This document shows, piece by piece, positions 14,034 to 20,392 of a DNA stretch of 22,145 nt. The translations under genes were made by a program, and so were the position numbers. This DNA comes from JBDSLU01 sp039916225 (GTDB lineage: Bacteria > Acidobacteriota > Vicinamibacteria > Vicinamibacterales > Vicinamibacteraceae): NCBI GenBank assembly GCA_039916225.1, contig JBDSLU010000195.1:1-22145 (forward strand), given 5' to 3'. Under the pieces are notes generated by a model that ran no database searches, was not told the origin of the DNA, and was given only the letters and a program-made list of their open reading frames with translations. The first letter of the stretch is position 1. Every line of letters starts with the position of its first letter.

Positions 14034-14264
14034 TCAGAAGCCGTGCGACTGGCAGAAGCCGCAATGATTGCACTTCACCGTGGGTTCGATGAGACAGGCG
14101 CCATCGCTCCCGGGCTCGCGCGGCAGCAGATAGCGTCCGAAGCTGGGATGCACGCCGGGAGCGGGGGGGGCGGGCGACGCACCGCCGGTGGCCGATTCGC
14201 TGCCGGCACCGAGATGCCGCGCCACCGCCTGGCGGACGAGCGCGCGGAGATCGTCTTCGGTCAT
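14034..14264 (-). CDS. Small Cys-cluster protein with encapsulation-peptide-like N-terminus, putative BMC cargo
   Basis: A 76-residue protein I cannot assign to a named enzyme family. Residues 1-19 (MTEDDLRALVRQAVARHLG) form an amphipathic helix of the kind that targets cargo into bacterial microcompartments. A flexible Gly/Ser/Ala/Pro linker follows (20-40). The tail has C57, then C65-x2-C68-x2-C71 with H67 and H74 (KCNHCGFCQSHGF), a pattern able to bind Zn or an Fe-S cluster. The ATG overlaps the TGA of the neighbouring EutN gene (ATGA at 14264-14261), so it is translationally coupled to a shell gene. Placement and helix suggest a luminal protein, perhaps an electron carrier, metal carrier or scaffold. 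The reading frame is well supported by GC-rich codon use and context; the role is inference. Confidence 0.78.
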   Translation of the reverse strand: MTEDDLRALVRQAVARHLGAGSESATGGASPAPPAPGVHPSFGRYLLPREPGSDGACLIEPTVKCNHCGFCQSHGF

Positions 14265-14563
14265 GCCGCGTGCACCGGTACGGCATCGACGATGCCGACG
14301 TCGTCGACGCAGTCGATGATCCCGACGATCGCGGCGTCGACCGGCGCGCCGCGGCGACCCAGCGCGTCCCCGGCCGCCTTGCCTTCGATCACGACGAGCA
14401 CGAGATCGCCGATGCCGGCGCCGACCGAGTCGATGGACAACAGGACCGGGCCGCGCGGCTCACCTTCAGGCGTCTGCGGCTGGACGAGCATGAGCTTGGC
14501 GCCTTCCAGGGCGGGGTGCTTCTTGGTGGCGACGACGGTGCCGACGACCATGGCGATCTGCAT
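14261..14563 (-). CDS. BMC vertex protein (EutN/CcmL family), copy 3
   Basis: A 100-residue pentameric shell-vertex protein. It begins MQIAMVVGTVVATKKHPALEGAKL, has LLSIDSVGAGIGDLVLVV in the middle, and ends its core with VDAAIVGIIDCVDDV, all standard for EutN/CcmL (Pfam EutN_CcmL). Compared with its two neighbours it has about 12 extra C-terminal residues (GIVDAVPVHAA), which may lie on one face of the pentamer. EutN/CcmL pentamers cap the vertices of the icosahedral shell. The ribosome site is poor. Its stop overlaps the start of the Cys-cluster gene. It lies 15 bases after copy 2. Three non-identical paralogues in a row imply vertices with different surfaces or binding partners. Confidence 0.93.
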   Translation of the reverse strand: MQIAMVVGTVVATKKHPALEGAKLMLVQPQTPEGEPRGPVLLSIDSVGAGIGDLVLVVIEGKAAGDALGRRGAPVDAAIVGIIDCVDDVGIVDAVPVHAA

Positions 14564-14578
14564 CCAGGTGGCTCGTCG

Positions 14579-14842
14579 TCAGGTATACACCGAGTCGACG
14601 ATGCCGACAATCGAGGCATCGGTCGGCACGGTGCGGGGATGGAACGGGAAGGAGGCCTCGGCGCCGCGCACGAAGAACACGTCCTCGCCCACGCCGGCGC
14701 CGGCCGCGTCGGTCGCCACCAGGGTGCGGCCGAACGGCGTGCCGTCCTTGGCCAGCGGCTGGATCAGCAGCAGGGTGACGCCGGACAGGCGCTCGTCCTT
14801 GTGGGCGCAGACGACGGTCCCGACGACGCGAGCCACCTGCAT
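14579..14842 (-). CDS. BMC vertex protein (EutN/CcmL family), copy 2
   Basis: An 87-residue EutN/CcmL protein: MQVARVVGTVVCAHKDERLSG at the N-terminus, TLVATDAAGAGVGEDVFFVRG in the middle and VPTDASIVGIVDSVYT at the end. It is the shortest and most typical of the three. The segment after FFVRG (AEASFPFHPRT) replaces the GSSARMATG-type loop of the other copies; that loop lines the pentamer top and is the likeliest site of functional difference. No Shine-Dalgarno sequence is evident upstream (TCCTGACC before the ATG). The gap to copy 1 contains a perfect GACGCC/GGCGTC palindrome at 14857-14868 overlapping copy 1's stop codon. Confidence 0.93.
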   Translation of the reverse strand: MQVARVVGTVVCAHKDERLSGVTLLLIQPLAKDGTPFGRTLVATDAAGAGVGEDVFFVRGAEASFPFHPRTVPTDASIVGIVDSVYT

Positions 14843-14866
14843 GGTCAGGAACAGAGGACGCCGGCG

Positions 14867-15136
14867 TCAGCCGGGCGTCGAAACCTCGTCGACGATGCCG
14901 ACGATGACCGCGTCCACCGGGCAGTCCTTCATCCCCGTGGCCATCCGGGCCGAGCTGCCGCTGACGATCAGCACCAGTTCGCCGACGCCGGCATCGACAG
15001 AGTCGACGGCGACGAGCGACGAGCCCTCGGCCTTGCCCGTCGGGTCGACGGGCCGGACGACCAGCAGCTTGCGGCTGACGAGGCGTTCGTCCTTGCGGGT
15101 GGCGACGACCGTGCCGGTGACGCGGGCGAGCAGCAT
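14867..15136 (-). CDS. BMC vertex protein (EutN/CcmL family), copy 1
   Basis: An 89-residue EutN/CcmL protein: MLLARVTGTVVATRKDERLVS, LVAVDSVDAGVGELVLIVSGSSAR and CPVDAVIVGIVDEVSTPG. The GSSAR element and the acidic VDEV terminus match the family. The frame is open to a TTG at 15154, but the ATG at 15136 aligns with the usual N-terminus and is the better start. The upstream ribosome site is weak. A perfect hairpin (15151-15166) lies between this gene and the upstream BMC-H gene. With two further EutN genes directly after it, this is the first vertex gene of the cluster. Confidence 0.93.
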   Translation of the reverse strand: MLLARVTGTVVATRKDERLVSRKLLVVRPVDPTGKAEGSSLVAVDSVDAGVGELVLIVSGSSARMATGMKDCPVDAVIVGIVDEVSTPG

Positions 15137-15150
15137 GGGAATCGCCCAGT

Positions 15151-15166
15151 CCAACCCAGGGGTTGG
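15151..15166 (-). promoter_or_regulatory. Intercistronic hairpin between BMC-H and the first vertex gene
   Basis: CCAACCC and GGGTTGG form perfect 7-bp arms around AG; in RNA this would be a six-pair stem with a four-base loop. It lies in the 43-bp gap between the BMC-H stop and the vertex-gene ATG. There is no T-run, so it is not a full intrinsic terminator, but it could slow polymerase or protect the BMC-H message from 3' decay. Confidence 0.45.
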
Positions 15167-15179
15167 CCGGGCCGGCGTC

Positions 15180-15464
15180 CTACTTCGCCGCCTTGCCGAT
15201 CGGGAGGATGTCTTCGAGGTTGGCGTGCGGCCGCGGGATTACGTGCACCGACACCAGCTCGCCGACCCGCCGGGCCGCCGCCGCGCCGGCGTCGGTGGCG
15301 GCCTTCACCGCAGCCACGTCGCCGCGGACCATGGCGGTCACGTAGCCGGCCCCGATCTTCTCCCAGCCGACCAACGTCACCTTGGCAGCCTTGACCATGG
15401 CATCCGCGGCCTCGATCATCGCGACCAGACCCTTGGTCTCGACCATGCCCAACGCTTCACCCAT
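15180..15464 (-). CDS. BMC hexameric shell protein (BMC-H)
   Basis: A 94-residue single-BMC-domain protein that tiles the facets of a microcompartment shell. The N-terminus GEALGMVETKGLVAMIEAADAMVKAAKV, the pore-loop segment KIGAGYVTAMVRGDVAAV (pore residues around 36-41) and RVGELVSVHVIPRPHANLEDILPI are classic for PduA/EutM/CcmK-type proteins. The pore has GAGY where many propanediol-type shells have GSG-type loops, so the pore would carry an aromatic side chain nearby; its selectivity cannot be read from this. The start overlaps the end of the aldolase gene by eight bases. It has a consensus AGGAGG five bases before the ATG, the best ribosome site in the cluster. No other hexamer or BMC-T (tandem-domain) gene is in the window. 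Confidence 0.96.
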   Translation of the reverse strand: MGEALGMVETKGLVAMIEAADAMVKAAKVTLVGWEKIGAGYVTAMVRGDVAAVKAATDAGAAAARRVGELVSVHVIPRPHANLEDILPIGKAAK

Positions 15465-16371
15465 CTGAGCCTCCTGAACCGACCGTACGCACGGCGTCCT
15501 CGATGAGGGCCGCGAGTTGGCGGTATGTTAGCCGAATTTCCGCGTCCCCGGTCGGGCTCGTTCCGGCGCCGGCGGCGGCGCCCTGGCCGCGCGGGGCGGA
15601 TCCGAAGCCCGTGTCCCGCACCAGCCGGGGACCGTCGGTCACCGGCGCCTGCACCACCTGGCACGTCTCGCCACCGCCCGCCGTCGCCGGCGCGTCGGTG
15701 CAGATCGGGGCCGGCGCGGCGATGCCGTACATCGAGCGCAGCCCCTGCAGCCGGTGCACTTCGTCGCGGGAGAGCACGCGCTCGCCGCCGAGCGTCCGCG
15801 CGACCAGGCTGATCTGCGCGAAGTGCTCGATGGTCTCCATCTTGTAATAGGCATTGAAGAGATCGCTGCCGACCGTCAACGCCCCGTGATTGGCGAGCAG
15901 CAGCCCGTCGTGCGCCTTGATGTACTTGGCCACCGCCGCCGGCAGTTCCGCCGTCGACGGCGTCGCGTAGTCGGCGATGGGAATGCTGCCGAGCGTGCAG
16001 ATCACCTCGGCGAGCACCGCCTTGTCGAGGGCGACGCCGGCGACCGCGAACCCGGTGGCCAGCGGCGGGTGCGAGTGCACCACCGCCCGGGCATCGGGCC
16101 GCAGCTCGTAGACGGCCAGGTGCATCTTCAGCTCGGACGAGGCGTTGCGCTCGCCGGCGATCTTGCGGCCGGCAAGATCGGTGACCACCATCATGTCGGT
16201 GGTCATGAACCCCTTCGACACGTTGGTCGGCGTGGTCAGGACACGATCGCCGTCGAGGCGGACGCTGATGTTGCCGTCGTTCGAGGCGACGAACCCGCGC
16301 GCCCACAGGCGCCGCCCGAGCTCGACGATGTCCTCGCGCAACTGCGCCTCGGTGCGGTCGCCGCTAGCCAT
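15457..16371 (-). CDS. Class II aldolase (fuculose-phosphate aldolase-like) with C-terminal encapsulation peptide
   Basis: A 304-residue Zn-dependent class II aldolase. Residues 1-215 match the FucA/AraD fold: phosphate-binding SNDGNISVRL at 30-39, catalytic Glu80 in NASSELKMHLAVY, and Zn ligands His99, His101 (VVHSHPP) and His162 (LLANHGALTVG). Glu80 in this position indicates aldolase rather than epimerase chemistry. FucA-type enzymes split a 1-phospho-ketose (fuculose- or rhamnulose-1-phosphate) into DHAP and lactaldehyde. FucA is about 215 residues; here there are about 85 more: a Gly/Ala/Pro linker and a final amphipathic helix IRLTYRQLAALIEDAVRTVG (279-298), typical of an encapsulation peptide. 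It is therefore the likely signature cargo of the adjacent shell. The frame is open to 16551, but the ATG at 16371 is where homology begins; it overlaps the upstream gene by eight bases. Sugar specificity is inferred. Confidence 0.92.
   Translation of the reverse strand: MASGDRTEAQLREDIVELGRRLWARGFVASNDGNISVRLDGDRVLTTPTNVSKGFMTTDMMVVTDLAGRKIAGERNASSELKMHLAVYELRPDARAVVHSHPPLATGFAVAGVALDKAVLAEVICTLGSIPIADYATPSTAELPAAVAKYIKAHDGLLLANHGALTVGSDLFNAYYKMETIEHFAQISLVARTLGGERVLSRDEVHRLQGLRSMYGIAAPAPICTDAPATAGGGETCQVVQAPVTDGPRLVRDTGFGSAPRGQGAAAGAGTSPTGDAEIRLTYRQLAALIEDAVRTVGSGGSDG
15470..15475 (-). promoter_or_regulatory. Consensus AGGAGG ribosome binding site of BMC-H
   Basis: On the minus strand AGGAGG is followed by CTCAG and the ATG at 15464, a perfect match and spacing. 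The neighbouring vertex genes have no comparable site. This fits the need for many more hexamers than pentamers in a shell. Confidence 0.8.
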
Positions 16372-16681
16372 GAGCGGCCCGTCCCACGCGCGCCTGGGCG
16401 CGGCCGGCCTCGGCATCCTTGTCGCGGCACGTCGTCGAGCAGTAGTAGCGCGTCTCGGCGCCGACGCGGACGGCGATCGCCGAATCGCGCGGAATGTAGG
16501 TCGAACAGACCGGATCGCGGACCAGCGCGCCGGCGATCGGGGTGCGTCCACCGGTCGCGGCCCCGCCCGATGTGGCGCTGCCCTTCGGCTCGGCGAGCCC
16601 CTGGAACAGGCCGAGCACGAAGCGCAGGGCCAGCCGCATGAGGAGCAGCAGGACGATGACGTTGAGAACCCAGCGGATCAT
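16364..16681 (-). CDS. Small membrane-anchored Cys protein (YHS/TRASH-like, PP0621-like)
   Basis: A 105-residue protein. An N-terminal hydrophobic helix (about 3-26, WVLNVIVLLLLMRLALRFVLGLF) anchors it in the membrane. A Gly/Ser/Ala linker leads to a small metal-binding-type domain: LVRDPVCSTYIPRDSAIAV then ETRYYCSTTCRDKD, with three Cys positioned as in YHS/TRASH-like domains or the PP0621 family. Such domains can bind Zn or other metals; no function is established. The ATG overlaps the TGA of the TPR gene by four bases (ATGA), and its own end overlaps the aldolase start, so it is translationally coupled on both sides. Its place between housekeeping genes and the BMC locus may be incidental. 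Family call is moderate. Confidence 0.75.
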   Translation of the reverse strand: MIRWVLNVIVLLLLMRLALRFVLGLFQGLAEPKGSATSGGAATGGRTPIAGALVRDPVCSTYIPRDSAIAVRVGAETRYYCSTTCRDKDAEAGRAQARVGRAAHG

Positions 16682-17364
16682 GAGCCGCCGCCCTCCTGCG
16701 GCCGTGTGGCGCCGCTGGCGCCGGGCACACCGGCGCCCGGTGCGCCCGCGGGCGCGTCGGGATGGGCGGAGCGCACCGCCTCGATCATCCGTTTGGCTGC
16801 CTGGCCCTCCCGGCTCTCGGGGGCGATGTCGACGACCTGCTGCCAGATCGACGCGGCACCGCTGAGGTCCTGCTTGCCGAAGGCCCGGACGACGCCGATG
16901 TTCAGCATCGTCTTGGTGTGCTTGGGCGAGAGCTGCAGCGAGCGCTCGAACTGCGCCAGCGCCCGATCGGCCTGGTTGGCGTAGTAGTAGCTCACGCCCA
17001 GGTCGGTCGACACGTCGACGTTCTTCTCATCGAGGCCGAGCGCGGCTTCATACCAGGTAATCGCTTCGGGGTAGCGCTCGGCGTCGAAGTAGGCGTTGCC
17101 GATCTCGGCGCGCACCTTGGCGTCGCGCGGGTTGTCGGCGGCGGTCTTGCGCAGGGCGTCGATCTTGCCCTGATCGAGCTTGGGCGTCTCGGCGGGCGCC
17201 TGCCCCGCCGGAGCGCCGCCGGTCGGCGCGCCGGCGGCAGCCGCCGGGGCCCCGGCAGCCAGCGGGGTGGGCGCCGGCCGGCCCTGTTGGGCGCCGATGA
17301 TCCACCCGGTCAGAAAGCCGAACAGGACGCCCGCAACGCCGAGCGCCACCGATTCCTTCGTCAT
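16678..17364 (-). CDS. Membrane-anchored TPR-repeat protein
   Basis: A 228-residue protein. A hydrophobic segment near the N-terminus (ESVALGVAGVLFGFLTGWIIGAQQG) is likely a membrane anchor, followed by an Ala/Pro/Gly linker (about 30-60). Residues about 65-200 are tetratricopeptide repeats: AKVRAEIGNAYFDAERYPEAITWYEAAL, VDVSTDLGVSYYYANQADRALAQFERSLQLSP and TKTMLNIGVVRAFGKQDLSGAASIWQQVVDIAP. The tail is again Gly/Ala/Pro-rich. TPR proteins are scaffolds; the partner is unknown. The start overlaps the pdxJ stop (ATGA at 17364-17361) and the end overlaps the next gene the same way, so it is an integral operon member. Confidence 0.88.
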   Translation of the reverse strand: MTKESVALGVAGVLFGFLTGWIIGAQQGRPAPTPLAAGAPAAAAGAPTGGAPAGQAPAETPKLDQGKIDALRKTAADNPRDAKVRAEIGNAYFDAERYPEAITWYEAALGLDEKNVDVSTDLGVSYYYANQADRALAQFERSLQLSPKHTKTMLNIGVVRAFGKQDLSGAASIWQQVVDIAPESREGQAAKRMIEAVRSAHPDAPAGAPGAGVPGASGATRPQEGGGS

Positions 17365-18095
17365 CGAAGCACGTCCAGATATGCCCGCACGGTGGCCGTC
17401 AAGCCATCGAACAGCGCCCGACTGACGAGCGCATGACCGATCGACACCTCGTCGAGATGCGGCAGCTCCCGGAAGCGTACAAGGTTTCGGTGGTCGAGGT
17501 CATGCCCGGCGTTGACCCCCAGCCCGAGCTGGTGCGCCGTCTCGGCCGCGGCGGTACAGTCGTGCATGGCCGCGTCGGTGGCCTCGGGCCCGGCCTCGAA
17601 GGCCTGGGCGAACGGCTCGGTGAACAGCTCGACGCGGTCGGCGCCGAGCTCGGCGGCCCAGCGCACCGCCGCCGGATCGGGGTCGATGAACAGGCTGACG
17701 CGGATGCCGGCCGCGCGCAGGCCGGCGATGGTCCCACGCAGCGACTCGATCGGCGTGTCGATGGGCCAGCCGCCCTGGCTGGTCACTTCGCCGACCAGAA
17801 CCGGCACCAGCGTGCACTGATCCGGCTGCACCTGGTGAACCAGGGCCATCAGGTCGGGGCGGATGTCGCCTTCGATGTTGAACTCGACCTGCCCGCGCAG
17901 CGGCGCCAGCGCGGCGGCGATGTCGAGGACGTCCTGCCGCGTGATGTGCCGGGCGTCGCCCCGCGGGTGCACCGTGATGCCCGGCGCGCCGGCGTCGACG
18001 ATCGTCCGCACCGCGTCGAGGACGCTGGGCAGGCGTCCGCCGCGCGAGTTGCGCAAGGTGGCGACCTTGTTGACGTTGACGCTGAGATTGACCAT
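17361..18095 (-). CDS. pdxJ: Pyridoxine 5'-phosphate synthase
   Basis: A 244-residue TIM-barrel enzyme that condenses 1-deoxyxylulose-5-phosphate with 3-amino-2-oxopropyl phosphate in vitamin B6 synthesis. Diagnostic segments are LSVNVNKVATLRNSRGG at the N-terminus, GITVHPRGDARHIT with His43, Arg45 and His50, VEFNIEGD, CTLVPVLVGEVTSQGGWP, and the C-terminal GLGVNAGHDLDHRNL. Length and motifs are normal for PdxJ. It starts 19 bases after glmM on the same strand and overlaps the TPR gene at its end. A pdxJ gene directly after glmM is a known arrangement in several bacterial groups. Confidence 0.97.
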   Translation of the reverse strand: MVNLSVNVNKVATLRNSRGGRLPSVLDAVRTIVDAGAPGITVHPRGDARHITRQDVLDIAAALAPLRGQVEFNIEGDIRPDLMALVHQVQPDQCTLVPVLVGEVTSQGGWPIDTPIESLRGTIAGLRAAGIRVSLFIDPDPAAVRWAAELGADRVELFTEPFAQAFEAGPEATDAAMHDCTAAAETAHQLGLGVNAGHDLDHRNLVRFRELPHLDEVSIGHALVSRALFDGLTATVRAYLDVLR

Positions 18096-18114
18096 CGCGG
18101 GGCGGCTCGCTCGA

Positions 18115-19449
18115 TCAGGCGAGATGCGTCCGCACGGCGGACGCGATCTCCTCGGCCCAGGCTTGGATCTCGTGCTGGTCCTTGCCCTCGATCATGATGC
18201 GCAGCAGCGGCTCGGTCCCCGAGTAGCGGATCAGGAGCCGGCCGGCCCCGGTCAGCTTGGTCTCGATCGCGTCCGTCACCGTCTTGATCGCCGGCACGCT
18301 GTCGAGCGCGCGCTTTTCCTTGACCCGCACGTTGACCAGCACCTGCGGGTAGGTGACGAGCTCACCGGCGAGCGCCGACAGTTCGCGCCCGGTCTCGACC
18401 ATCGCCCGGACGACGGCCAGGGCAGTGACGATGCCATCGCCGGTGAACAGATGTTCCGAGAAGATCACGTGGCCCGACTGCTCGCCGCCGAGGGCGAGGT
18501 CGCGGCGCACCAGTTCCTCCATCACGTACTTGTCGCCGACCGGGCAGCGCAGCATGCCGATGCCGGCGTCCTTCAAGGCGATCTCGAGGCCGATGTTGCT
18601 CATCACGGTGGCGACGATGGCGTGGCCCTTGAGGCGGCCGCCGGCGCGCATGTGCTTGGCGCACAGGTAGAGCACGGCATCGCCGTCGACCACCTTGCCG
18701 TGTTCGTCGATCAGGATGGCCCGATCGCCGTCGCCGTCGAAGGCGACGCCGAAACGCAGGTTCTCTTTCTGGACCAGCGCCGACAGGCACTCCGGGTGCG
18801 TCGAGCCGCACTCGAGATTGATGTTGCGGCCATCGGGCTCGGCGCCGATCACCGAGACGTCGAAGCCGAGGTCGCGAAAGAGGCGCGGGGCCACCGTGGC
18901 GGTGGCGCCGTTGGCGCAGTCGAGGCCGATGCGCGCGCCGGCCAGCGCGCCGGTCGACGGCAGCATCGCCCGCGCGTGCCCGAGATAGGCGTCGACGAGA
19001 TCCTCGCGGGTCACCGCCGCCGGCGTGTCGAGATCGACGCGGAACGTCGCATCGGCGACCAGCACCTCGATGTCGCGCTCCTGCGCCTCGGCGAACTTCT
19101 GGCCGTGCCCGGAGAAGATCTTGATGCCGTTGTCCTGGAACGGGTTGTGTGACGCCGAGATGACCAGCCCGGCGTCGAAGTCGCGCGAGCCGGTCAGGTA
19201 GGCCACGGCAGGCGTCGGCACGATCCCCGTCGACACGAGCTGCGCGCCCTGGCTGGCGACGCCGCGGGCCAAGGCTTGCTCGATCCAGTCACCCGACTCG
19301 CGCGTGTCGCGGCCGACCAGCACGCGGCCGCCGCCGCGATGCGGCAGGACGCGGACGAGGGCCGCGCCGAGGCGGGTCACGGTCGCCGGATCGAGCGGCG
19401 CCGTCCCGGCTACCCCGCGCACACCATCGGTTCCAAACAGCTTGCTCAT
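18115..19449 (-). CDS. glmM: Phosphoglucosamine mutase
   Basis: A 444-residue enzyme interconverting glucosamine-6-phosphate and glucosamine-1-phosphate, leading to UDP-GlcNAc for peptidoglycan. It has the start KLFGTDGVRGVAG, the phosphoserine loop ISASHNPFQDNGIKIF with Ser100, the metal loop FDGDGDRAILID, the sugar-binding GGEQSGHVIF and the phosphate-binding RYSGTEPLLRIMIEG. Length is typical. A GAGG ribosome site lies four bases before the ATG. In the cdaA-cdaR-glmM arrangement known from Firmicutes, GlmM and CdaR modulate the cyclase; the same order here suggests a conserved link between c-di-AMP and cell-wall precursor supply. Confidence 0.98.
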   Translation of the reverse strand: MSKLFGTDGVRGVAGTAPLDPATVTRLGAALVRVLPHRGGGRVLVGRDTRESGDWIEQALARGVASQGAQLVSTGIVPTPAVAYLTGSRDFDAGLVISASHNPFQDNGIKIFSGHGQKFAEAQERDIEVLVADATFRVDLDTPAAVTREDLVDAYLGHARAMLPSTGALAGARIGLDCANGATATVAPRLFRDLGFDVSVIGAEPDGRNINLECGSTHPECLSALVQKENLRFGVAFDGDGDRAILIDEHGKVVDGDAVLYLCAKHMRAGGRLKGHAIVATVMSNIGLEIALKDAGIGMLRCPVGDKYVMEELVRRDLALGGEQSGHVIFSEHLFTGDGIVTALAVVRAMVETGRELSALAGELVTYPQVLVNVRVKEKRALDSVPAIKTVTDAIETKLTGAGRLLIRYSGTEPLLRIMIEGKDQHEIQAWAEEIASAVRTHLA

Positions 19450-19479
19450 GTCCTCGAGTCCTCTTGGCCGTCCAGGCCG

Positions 19480-20385
19480 CTAGCGGATACGCACGGCGAC
19501 GGTCGCCGGCTGGGTCGCGGCCACCTGCACGTCGGCAATCGGATCGATCTTGACCGGCAGATCGTAGCGGCCTGGCGCCATGCCGGTGACGTCGACGTAG
19601 GCGGTCGCCGTCGTCAGCGGCAGCAGCCGGGCGCGCGCCCCGCGCAGCACCACGACGACCGAAGCCGGCTCGATGCGCGACGACAGCCCCTCGCCGAGAC
19701 CACGGGTCGCCACCGGCACGTCGGCGACGCGCTTGTCCTCGGCGACCGGCACGATCTCGACCGAGACGTTGGCGCTCTGTGGCTGATTGAGTCGCACCAG
19801 CTCGTTGGCGACGCCGATGACCACGCGATCGACGACGGTGGTTGTGGCGTTGCCCACCGACACCGCCTCGGTCGTCGCGCTCGTGACGCTGGCCACGTGA
19901 CTGGTCGGGCCGATCACGGTGACCTGCTCGGGCGACGACAGGATGCGGCCGACGCGGTAGCCGGCGGCGGGCTCGCCGTCGACGACCGGCACCACCGGCA
20001 CCGAGCGCGACGCCGAGGGCTCGAACGTCAGCGGCAGCGCCGCCGGGTTCACCTGCGAGACGCCGACCCCGTAGGGGACCCGCACTTCGTCAGCGAGCAT
20101 GTGGAAGAGCCGCGTCCCCGGTCGCGCCGCGGTGAGATCGAGCACGGCCACGACTTCGCCCGGCAGCAGCCGGCCGATGGTACCGGAGGGGCCGCGCAGC
20201 CGGACCTCGACGGTGTCGGGCGGGCTGGCCATCAGCTCGAGGTTGCCGGGCAGGTTGTGGTACTCGAGCGGCACGCGCATCGTCCGCTCGATGGCCCGCT
20301 GATCGCCGACGGTCAGCCAGATCGCGCCGGCCAGCGCGATCGAGAGGACCTTGAGCCCGAGGTGGCGGAACGGATGATAGGCCAT
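19480..20385 (-). CDS. cdaR: YbbR-domain protein (CdaR-like regulator of the diadenylate cyclase)
   Basis: A 301-residue protein with one N-terminal membrane helix (LGLKVLSIALAGAIWLTVG) and about three extracytoplasmic YbbR repeats. Typical repeat pieces are RTMRVPLEYHNLPGNLELMASPPDTVEVRLRG, SVPVVPVVDGEPAAGYRVGRILSSPEQVTVIGP, and VPVATRGLGEGLSSRIEPASVVVVLRGA with GRYDLPVKI near the end. In Firmicutes CdaR is a membrane partner that controls CdaA. It starts seven bases after cdaA and precedes glmM by 30 bases. A GAGA sequence before the ATG is the likely ribosome site. The symbol is given by domain and gene order; regulation of CdaA here is inferred. Confidence 0.9.
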   Translation of the reverse strand: MAYHPFRHLGLKVLSIALAGAIWLTVGDQRAIERTMRVPLEYHNLPGNLELMASPPDTVEVRLRGPSGTIGRLLPGEVVAVLDLTAARPGTRLFHMLADEVRVPYGVGVSQVNPAALPLTFEPSASRSVPVVPVVDGEPAAGYRVGRILSSPEQVTVIGPTSHVASVTSATTEAVSVGNATTTVVDRVVIGVANELVRLNQPQSANVSVEIVPVAEDKRVADVPVATRGLGEGLSSRIEPASVVVVLRGARARLLPLTTATAYVDVTGMAPGRYDLPVKIDPIADVQVAATQPATVAVRIR

Positions 20386-20392
20386 CGGTTCT

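Noticed and set aside
15137..15154. TTG start for the first vertex gene
   Set aside because: The added residues precede the family N-terminus, and the codons would be read through the intercistronic hairpin; the ATG at 15136 is preferred.
13143..15506. 787-codon open frame on the plus strand across the BMC region
   Set aside because: It is antisense to the dehydrogenase, the Cys protein, three EutN genes and BMC-H, all with clear conserved motifs. Its product has no recognisable domain.
16372..16551. Longer aldolase start
   Set aside because: The extra 60 residues are a shadow of the Cys membrane-protein gene; conserved aldolase sequence begins just after the ATG at 16371.
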